From assembly GCF_018904615.1 (NCBI RefSeq), contig NZ_JADCNH010000001.1:1-64000 (forward strand): a stretch of DNA of 64,000 bases, read 5' to 3'. Origin of the DNA: Verticiella alkaliphila. GTDB lineage: Bacteria > Pseudomonadota > Gammaproteobacteria > Burkholderiales > Burkholderiaceae_B. Of this stretch, positions 57,541 through 64,000 are shown piece after piece (the first letter of the stretch is position 1; every line of letters begins with the position of its first letter). The notes under the pieces were generated by a model that had not been told where the DNA came from, ran no database searches, and saw only the letters and a program-made list of their open reading frames with translations. Position numbers and translations under genes: made by a program.

Positions 57541-59063
57541 GGTGCTCCCGTGACAGGCGCCGGAGCGCCGGATTCAGCGAAGGTGGCCGCCTGGTAGCCC
57601 GCGGGGTCGACCAGCGAGGCTGCCGCTTGCTGCGAGAACTGCACGAGCGTTTCGGGTTGCAAACCGATCCACACCGTGATGGCGCCCAGCGCGGCGATGC
57701 TCACGAGCATGGGCAGCGGCACACGGCGCACTTGCTGGCGCTCGAACGACGGCTGCTTCCAGAACGCCTCGATCCAGATCTTGCTCATGGAGAACACCGT
57801 CAACAGGCCCACGAAGAGGCCCACCCCGGCAAGCCAGGCTGCGCCACCGCGGAACGACGCATCGATCACCATGAACTTGGCCCAGAAGCCCGACAGCGGC
57901 GGAATGCCCGCGAGCGAGAGCGCGGGAATGGCGAAGAGGCATGCGAGCAGCGGGTGACTGCGCACCAGACCGCCGCTGCGGCGCAGATCGTAGGTGCCCG
58001 TGATCCGGTACATGGCCCCTGCCACCAGGAAGAGATTGGCCTTCACGATGATGTGGTGGACGATGTAGAAGACGCCGCCTGCGAAGGCCGCCGCTGTGCC
58101 CACGGCGAGCCCGAGCAGGATGTAGCCAATCTGGCTGATGATGTGAAACGCCAGGATGCGTCGCACGTCCCACTGCACCGCCGCGCCGAACACGCCGAAG
58201 AGCATGGTGCCCGCTGCCATCAGGGCGATGATCTCGCGCAGCCCTTCCCCACCGGCAAAGAGCAGCGAGAACACACGAAAACACGCGTAGACGCCGACCT
58301 TGGTCAGCAGACCAGCAAAGATCGCGAGCAGCCCGATCGACATCGTGTGGTACGACGCCGGCAGCCAGAAGAACATCGGGAAGTAGCCGGCCTTGATGCC
58401 AAAACCGATCAGGAACAGGGCCGCACACACCACCAGCGCCGCGCTGTTCTCCATCTGCGGCAACACGCGCGCCAGGTCCGCCATGTTCAGCGTCCCGGCC
58501 ACCCCGTAGAGGATGCCGATCGCCAAGAGGAAGACGAGCGTGCTGAGCAGGTTGAGCACCGCGTACTTCAGCGCGCCATCGAGCTGCGCGCGCGTCTTGT
58601 CGATCACGAGCAAGCCCATGGCCGTGATCAGCATGATCTCGAACCAGACGTACAGGTTGAAGATGTCGCCCGTGAGAAAGGCGCCATTGACGGCTGCCAG
58701 CATGCCCAGCAGAAGCGGATACACGCCGTTGTGGACGTGACGCTGCCGCGTGCTGGCGAGATTGAAGATACCGATCGCCATGGCGAGTACGCCGGTGACG
58801 ACGACCATCGCCGCGCCCATCCCATCTGCCACGAAGCTGATGCCAAAGGGCGGCGCCCAGCCACCGAAGGAGAGCGCGAGGATGCCGTCCGACATCACCT
58901 GGCGCAGCAGCGCCAGCGATGCCAGCAGCATGAGCACGAGCGCGGCCAGATGCACCGCGAGCTGCGCGCTGGGCCGATGCCAGAGCATCATGCACAGGCC
59001 GGAGGCGGCCATTGGCACCAGGACCGGCCACAGCACGGCGTAGGTTTGCAACGTGTCCATCAC
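57537..59063 (-). CDS. mrpD: Na+/H+ antiporter subunit D
   Basis: The 508-residue polytopic membrane protein is related to NuoN/NuoM and has about 14 helices. Family segments include TGDIFNLYVWFEIMLITAMG, FLIGFGIKAGYFPMFFWLPA and the antiporter core KANLFLVAGAMY. It overlaps mrpC and mrpE by 4 bases each. Confidence 0.95.
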   Translation of the reverse strand: MMDTLQTYAVLWPVLVPMAASGLCMMLWHRPSAQLAVHLAALVLMLLASLALLRQVMSDGILALSFGGWAPPFGISFVADGMGAAMVVVTGVLAMAIGIFNLASTRQRHVHNGVYPLLLGMLAAVNGAFLTGDIFNLYVWFEIMLITAMGLLVIDKTRAQLDGALKYAVLNLLSTLVFLLAIGILYGVAGTLNMADLARVLPQMENSAALVVCAALFLIGFGIKAGYFPMFFWLPASYHTMSIGLLAIFAGLLTKVGVYACFRVFSLLFAGGEGLREIIALMAAGTMLFGVFGAAVQWDVRRILAFHIISQIGYILLGLAVGTAAAFAGGVFYIVHHIIVKANLFLVAGAMYRITGTYDLRRSGGLVRSHPLLACLFAIPALSLAGIPPLSGFWAKFMVIDASFRGGAAWLAGVGLFVGLLTVFSMSKIWIEAFWKQPSFERQQVRRVPLPMLVSIAALGAITVWIGLQPETLVQFSQQAAASLVDPAGYQAATFAESGAPAPVTGAP

Positions 59064-59464
59064 CGGCCCGCCTCCTTGGCACCGGCGTGCGGCCGTGCAT
59101 CGACATACGGGCTGCCCAGCGCCTCGGCCTCACCGAGCGCACGCTGGTCCAGGGTATTCAGGCGACGATACGTCTTGAGGGCGAGCGCCACGACGAAGGC
59201 CACCAGCGAGAAGCCGATCACGATGGCCGTGAGTACCAGCGCCTGCGGCAATGGATTGGCCGCGCCCTCAGCGAGCATCGTCTCGCCCGCGGCCATCACC
59301 GGCGGCGCGTTGGCGCCGATGCGCCCGGCGAGGAAGATCACGAGGTTCACGCACGCCGAGATCAGCATGACGCCGTAGATCATGCGCACGACGTGACGCG
59401 ACAACAGGAGATACAGGCCAACGGCCAGGATGGCGGAGATGCCCGCCGCATAGATCAGATTCAT
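59060..59464 (-). CDS. mrpC: Na+/H+ antiporter subunit C
   Basis: The 134-residue protein has three helices and resembles NuoK ([57 protein letters not shown]). The Gly/Ala/His-rich C-terminal tail is soluble. Start ATG at 59464 overlaps the mrpB stop by 4 bases. Confidence 0.95.
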   Translation of the reverse strand: MNLIYAAGISAILAVGLYLLLSRHVVRMIYGVMLISACVNLVIFLAGRIGANAPPVMAAGETMLAEGAANPLPQALVLTAIVIGFSLVAFVVALALKTYRRLNTLDQRALGEAEALGSPYVDARPHAGAKEAGR

Positions 59465-59871
59465 TCTTCGTCCTCGTCGTACAGGCGAAAGACCAGGCAG
59501 AGCATGCCACCCATGACCGAGCAGTACACGCCGATGTCGAAGATCAGCGTCGTGCCAAGCTTGAAGCCGCTGTCGAAGATCAGCCACTGATGCGTGAGAA
59601 AGCCCTGCCCCAGTGCCATGCCGGGCAAGCCCGAGAGCACGGCCAGCACGACGCCCGCGCCGGCGAGCGCCACCGGGTGGACGCGCAGCCAAGCCCGGGC
59701 CTTGGAGACCCCGTCGGCCAGCGCCACCACGCCGAACGCCATGGCCGCCACCAGGCCGCCGACGAAGCCGCCACCGGGTTCGTTATGGCCGCGCCAGAGG
59801 ATGACGACCGAGGCGAGGAGCATGCCCCAGAACAGCAGCCGCGCTGCCGCAGAGAAGATCACGGAATTCAT
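59461..59871 (-). CDS. mrpB: Na+/H+ antiporter subunit B
   Basis: The 136-residue protein has four helices with the MrpB signature [20 protein letters not shown] and [20 protein letters not shown]. It overlaps mrpA and mrpC by 4 bases each. Confidence 0.95.
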   Translation of the reverse strand: MNSVIFSAAARLLFWGMLLASVVILWRGHNEPGGGFVGGLVAAMAFGVVALADGVSKARAWLRVHPVALAGAGVVLAVLSGLPGMALGQGFLTHQWLIFDSGFKLGTTLIFDIGVYCSVMGGMLCLVFRLYDEDEE

Positions 59872-62209
59872 CGTTTCGCTCCTTGCACAACGGCGGCAGA
59901 CGCGGCCGGGCGACGACCGCGGCGCCGGCGCAGCAGCGCCCAGACGCCGAGGGTCGCAAAGCCGACCACTGCGATCTCGCCCAGGGTGTCGAGTGCGCGA
60001 TAGTCGACGATGATGACGTTGACGACGTTCTGGCCATGGGCGAGGTCATAGCTCGTGGCCGAGAAGTAGTCGGACAGGCGTGAATCGAAGGGCAACGCAA
60101 GGAGGCTGGTGAGCGCGAGGAAGACAACGACGCCGAACGTCGCAGCGACGATCGCGTCGATCCGGCGCTCGCCCGGGCGGCGGGTCACCTCGGCGCGGGC
60201 CGGCAGGCGAACCAGCACGGCCATCAGGACGACGAGCACCAAGGTCTCGACGGCGAACTGCGTGAGCGCCAGATCGGGCGCGCCGTGCAGCACGAAGAAG
60301 AGCGCAGAGCCGTAACCCACGACGCCCACGCCGATAACGCCGGTGACGAGCGACCGGCTGACGGCAGCCACCACGGCACCGATGACGCCGAAGACGAGCA
60401 GCACAGCCGGCAACGGCAGGATCGGGCCACCGAATGACAGCGCGCCGAGACTGCCTGAGCGGATCAGCGCCCAGAGCGTGGTCGCCACGAGCGTCAGCAC
60501 GGTGATCAGCGTGTAGCGACGAATGTCCCCGTTCTGCAGGTACCGGGTGCAGCCACGGGCCACGCCGAGCAGGCCATCGAAGGTGGCCTGGTACAGGCGC
60601 GCGGCACTCAACCGGCCCCCGTCTTCACCGCCGCCCAGCGCCACATGGAAACGCTCCCAGCGCCATGCCAGGAAGGCACCCAGCGTGACCACGAGGCCGC
60701 TCAGCGCCAGCATCGGGGTGAGGCCGTGCCAGAGCGAGACGTAGGTATCGACAGGCGCGCCGTTGAGTGCGTCGGCCGCGGGGATCAGCAGATGCGCGGA
60801 GAACCAACCCGGTACGAGCCCGGCGAGCACGCCGAGCAGGCCCAGGGTGAGTGGGCCTGCCAGCAGCCCGGGCGTTTCGCCGTGGTAGACATGCGAGATG
60901 CGATCACGGTGCAGGAAGAACGGCCGCAGGGAGACGACGCCTGCCACGGCGACCATGACGGCATTGACGACCACCGCGACCACGACCGGGAACACGCTCC
61001 AGGAACTCTCCAGCTGCGCTTCGAAGAGATATTCCTTGGCGATGAAACCCATGAACGGCGGCAGCCCAGCCATGGACAGGCTGGCGAGGACCACCGCAGC
61101 GGCGGTGACCGGCAGAAAGCGCGCGAGTCCGCCCAGCTTGCCGAGCTCGGCCTCATGCGTCGCATGGATGGCCGTACCGGCGCAAAAGAACAGCGCCGCC
61201 TTGTAGAACGCATGCGCCAGGATGAACCCCGCGACGGCCACGGCCGATACCGGCCCGTCCAGGCCTATCAGCATCACCAGGATGCCGAGCGAGGCCACCG
61301 TCGACTGCGCGAGCACGGCCTTGTAGCCGGTGGCCCGGATGGCACCGACCGCCGCGATGAGCATGGTGAGCGAGCCGATCACCACCAGCGTCGGCCCGTA
61401 CCAGGGCACCTCGCGAAACGTCGATTCCCAGCGCGCAAGCAGGTAGACACCCAGCTTCACCATGGTGGCCGAATGCAGGTACGCAGACGCAGGGGTCGGC
61501 GCCGCCATGGCCTGGGGCAGCCAGAAGTGGAACGGGAACTGTGCCGACTTTGTGAACGCGCCCACCAGGATCAGAATGATGGCGGGCGTCGTCCAGGGGC
61601 TCGAGAGCCAGGTGTCGGCCGTGGCCACCACGTCGGAGTACGAGAAGGAACCGGCGGCCATCCCGATGAGCAGCAGCCCGCCAAAGAGCGCGAGCCCCCC
61701 CCACCCGTGATGATGAGCGATTGCAGCGCCGCCTTGCGCGCCTGCAGCTTCTGCGCTTCAAACCCGATCAGCAGGAACGATAGGAGGCTCGTCGCCTCCC
61801 AGAACACGAACATCGCGATCAGGTTGTCCGAGAGCACCGTGCCCAGCATGGCGGCCATGAAGGCCAGGATCAGGAAGAGAAAGCGCGAGCGGTCCTTCGG
61901 CGTGGCGTCGGAAAAGTACGCGGTGGCGTAGATCGTGACCAGGGTGCCGATGCCCGTGATGAGCAACGCGAAGAGCAGAGAGAAACCATCGAGTCGCAGG
62001 GCGAGATCGACGCCCAGGGTGGGTGCCCAGGCCAGGCTGTGCTGCACCACCTCGCCCCGCTCGATGGCACCGGTGTATCCGAAGAACACAAGGAAGAAGC
62101 CGAGCGGCAGGAGACAAGGCAGATAGCGCAATGGCCCCGGCAGGCGCGCGAGGCGCCAGCCCAGGAAGGCGCCGCCCCAGGCGAGGAGCAACAGGGTGAT
62201 CAAAGTCAA
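59868..62209 (-). CDS. mrpA: Na+/H+ antiporter subunit A, frameshifted in a C8 run at 61695-61702
   Basis: The restored protein is 780 residues: a NuoL-like core ([54 protein letters not shown]) and a C-terminal NuoJ-like/MrpB-like part. The frame breaks in a run of eight C (plus strand); nine C would restore [13 protein letters not shown] chose the start TTG at 62209, which lies 6 bases after GGAGG (62216-62220). It is the first of seven mrp genes, all overlapping by 4 bases. Confidence 0.93.
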
Positions 62210-62607
62210 GATTGGCCTCCGGGCACAATCCGGCGCGTCGGGCGTGCGCGATACGCGCATGCGCGACGAAGCACACCAAGCCGAGGTTGCAGCACCTGGA
62301 CCGGATTGTCGTCGTTGGGAAGGGATCCGGACGTCATCGGCGAAAGCGCGGCATGACGGCCAAAGCGAGGGCGCGAGGCGCACAGCGATGCGCGCCAGGT
62401 AGGAGACGGGTTCACGGTATGGTCAAGCCCGCACTGGCGGCCCGACCAGTGCATGACACCTCCCGGCCACAGCGTGTGACCGAAACCCGACCACGATTCT
62501 AGCGTGATTCACCCGGGGCATGTCTACCCCGGGGTGAATCGAACGCACGGCGGCCTTCAGCGGGCGCACCGTCGAGGATCCGGCGCAGGCGTGCCGGATC
62601 ACGCACG
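62210..62607. other. 398-base gap before mrpA
   Basis: No gene is supported. It holds the GGAGG ribosome site of mrpA at 62216-62220 and a long stem-loop at 62506-62540. The mrp promoter must lie here, but I see no clear -35/-10 pair. Confidence 0.5.
62506..62540 (-). terminator. Long stem-loop after the TonB receptor gene
   Basis: GATTCACC-CGGGG and CCCCGGGGTGAATC form a stem of 13 pairs with one bulged C, around the loop catgtcta. It follows the receptor gene by about 67 bases. With one more C in the left arm the stem would be a perfect 14 bp. No U-tract is seen. Confidence 0.6.
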
Positions 62608-64000
62608 TCAATAGCTGATCGAGCCCGACAGCATGTAGGTGCGACCAGCGGCGTTCGTCGCGAACGAGCCCGAGGCCAGCCAGTAGCGGCGGTCGGCCAG
62701 GTTCTCGATGTTCGCGCGCAGCACCACGTCCTTGCCGGCGATCTGCGTGCGATAGCGCGCACCCACGTCAAAGCGCGTATAGCCAGGCAGGCCCAGCGTG
62801 TTCTGGTTGTTCAGATACAGGGACGAGGTGCGGATGACACGGCCATTCAGGCTCAGGCCGTCCACCCACGGTGTATCCCAATCCAGGCCCAGGTTGTAGG
62901 TACGGGCCGGCACACCCGCGGCACGGTTGCCCTGGTTGACACCGTTCTGCGTCTTGGTGAGCTCAGCCTGTGTGAAAGCCGCGCTCGCCATCAGGCGCAG
63001 GCCGGGCATCACCTCGCCGTAGGCGGCCAGTTCCAGGCCGCGGTTGCGCTGCTCGCCGAAGTAGCCGTAGACGTTGTTGTCGTCGGCCTGGCCGGCGGGC
63101 CGGGCGATCTGGAACAGGGCCGCGCTGGTGATGACGTTGCCCCAGTCCACCTTGACGCCCGTCTCGTACTGACGGGACTTGTAGGGCGCGAGGATCTCGT
63201 CGCGGTTGGCATAGGTCGGGCCCACGATCGTGCCGCGCGTGAGGCCGTCGGTCATGTTGGCGTAGACCGAGACGTGCTCCCAGGGCTTGACAACGATGCC
63301 CACGAGCGGGGACGTGGCCGTGGCGCGGTAGCCGCTGGAGACGGCGCCGGTGGCCGCGAAGCTGTCCACGTCCACCGTCTGGCGACGAGCCCCCAGGGTC
63401 ACCAACACACGATCGTCCACGAAGGACAGCGTGTCCGAGATCGCGAAGCTGGTGAGGCCAGTCTGGGACGCCTTGACCGGATCAGGGCGCGTCGACGGCC
63501 CGGGCAGCAGATGTGACGGGTTGTAGATATTCGAAGCGACGGCGCCGGCGCCCTGCGTGTAGGCGTTGCCCGCCTCCTGGTCCAGGTAGCTCACGCCCAA
63601 GGCCACGCGATGCCCGACGGGCCCCGTCTGGAAACGCGCGGTGAGCCCCGCATCCGTGCTCAGCGTCTCGCTGTACGAATCGTAGAAGGTGGTATTGACG
63701 AAGAAGTTGCCATTGGCATCCACCGATTGGCGACCCAGATTCGTGGCACTGATCACGTTTACCGGGAAGACCTGGCGGTTGTAGCCTTCGCGATACCCCA
63801 CGCCGATGTGGCCTGAGATGTTGTCGGTGAAGTCGTACTCCAGGCGCGACATGATGGTCGAGTCGCGCTGCGTGAGCCGCGTGCCAGGATAGAAGTCTAC
63901 GCGCCCGTCCGGCGGCGCCGGCAGTTCGGTGAGCGTGGACAGCCAGCCGATCTGCGAGCGCACACCCTCGATCTCGTCGCCCTGATGGATCGCATCCATG
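62608..64000 (-). CDS. TonB-dependent siderophore receptor, C-terminal part
   Basis: Outer-membrane receptors of this type import ferric siderophores using TonB energy. About 463 residues of the beta-barrel are present; the signal peptide, TonB box and plug domain lie beyond the right edge. The sequence shows alternating amphipathic strands, repeated long extracellular loops, VSVYANMTDGLTRGTIVGPT, RNRGLELAAYGEVMPGLRLM, GYTRFDVGARYRTQ, NIENLADRRYWL and a C-terminal aromatic residue (GSISY) needed for BAM recognition. It belongs to the FhuA/FpvA-like siderophore group; the ligand is not readable. Confidence 0.93.
   Translation of the reverse strand, partial: MDAIHQGDEIEGVRSQIGWLSTLTELPAPPDGRVDFYPGTRLTQRDSTIMSRLEYDFTDNISGHIGVGYREGYNRQVFPVNVISATNLGRQSVDANGNFFVNTTFYDSYSETLSTDAGLTARFQTGPVGHRVALGVSYLDQEAGNAYTQGAGAVASNIYNPSHLLPGPSTRPDPVKASQTGLTSFAISDTLSFVDDRVLVTLGARRQTVDVDSFAATGAVSSGYRATATSPLVGIVVKPWEHVSVYANMTDGLTRGTIVGPTYANRDEILAPYKSRQYETGVKVDWGNVITSAALFQIARPAGQADDNNVYGYFGEQRNRGLELAAYGEVMPGLRLMASAAFTQAELTKTQNGVNQGNRAAGVPARTYNLGLDWDTPWVDGLSLNGRVIRTSSLYLNNQNTLGLPGYTRFDVGARYRTQIAGKDVVLRANIENLADRRYWLASGSFATNAAGRTYMLSGSISY

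Overview
The window is 64 kb of GC-rich chromosome (about two thirds G+C by eye) from a betaproteobacterium of the order Burkholderiales, probably Alcaligenaceae-like. The main reason is the housekeeping order: dnaJ-dnaK-grpE, hemH-hrcA facing nadK-recN, fur facing bamE-dapB, murB facing yajQ, dxs-ispA-xseB, and miaB-phoH-ybeY. I assign no genus. Coding density is high. I see no rRNA, tRNA, CRISPR array, insertion sequence or prophage.

Layout. 1-1.7 kb: 3' part of a membrane PQQ glucose dehydrogenase. 1.8-15.1 kb: small lipoproteins and stress proteins, a TetR/VOC pair, Dtd, a hybrid histidine kinase, a phospholipid-type methyltransferase, an aminotransferase, a NUDIX hydrolase, a malic enzyme without a PTA domain, glutathione peroxidase and a META lipoprotein. 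15.1-25.1 kb: a signalling island with a degenerate sensor kinase, a frameshifted sigma-54 response regulator, an orphan sigma-54 activator, a lipoprotein phospholipase D, BON-domain proteins, a stand-alone rpoN and a PAS/REC protein. 25.2-31.5 kb: heat-shock genes and hemH. 31.6-48.2 kb: the housekeeping block. 48.3-52.4 kb: an acyl-CoA synthetase with two acyl-CoA dehydrogenases. 52.4-56.3 kb: DUF423, an MscS channel, and fasciclin/anti-sigma/ECF sigma genes. 56.5-62.2 kb: a complete mrpABCDEFG antiporter operon. 62.6-64 kb: 3' part of a TonB-dependent receptor.

The most interesting signal is a set of sigma-54 (-24/-12) promoter matches, each with the invariant GG-N10-GC spacing. They lie in front of rpoN itself, two BON-domain genes, a DUF4142 gene, a DUF3008 gene and, more weakly, the mscS gene. 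With two sigma-54 activators in the same 25 kb, this suggests a locally encoded, self-regulated RpoN regulon for envelope or general stress. I inferred this by reading; it is untested.

Four genes that should be intact (the sigma-54 response regulator, dnaK, dxs and mrpA) are each broken by the apparent loss of one C from a plus-strand C run. dnaK and dxs are normally required for growth, so these look like residual sequencing errors. They are annotated here as single genes with a frameshift.
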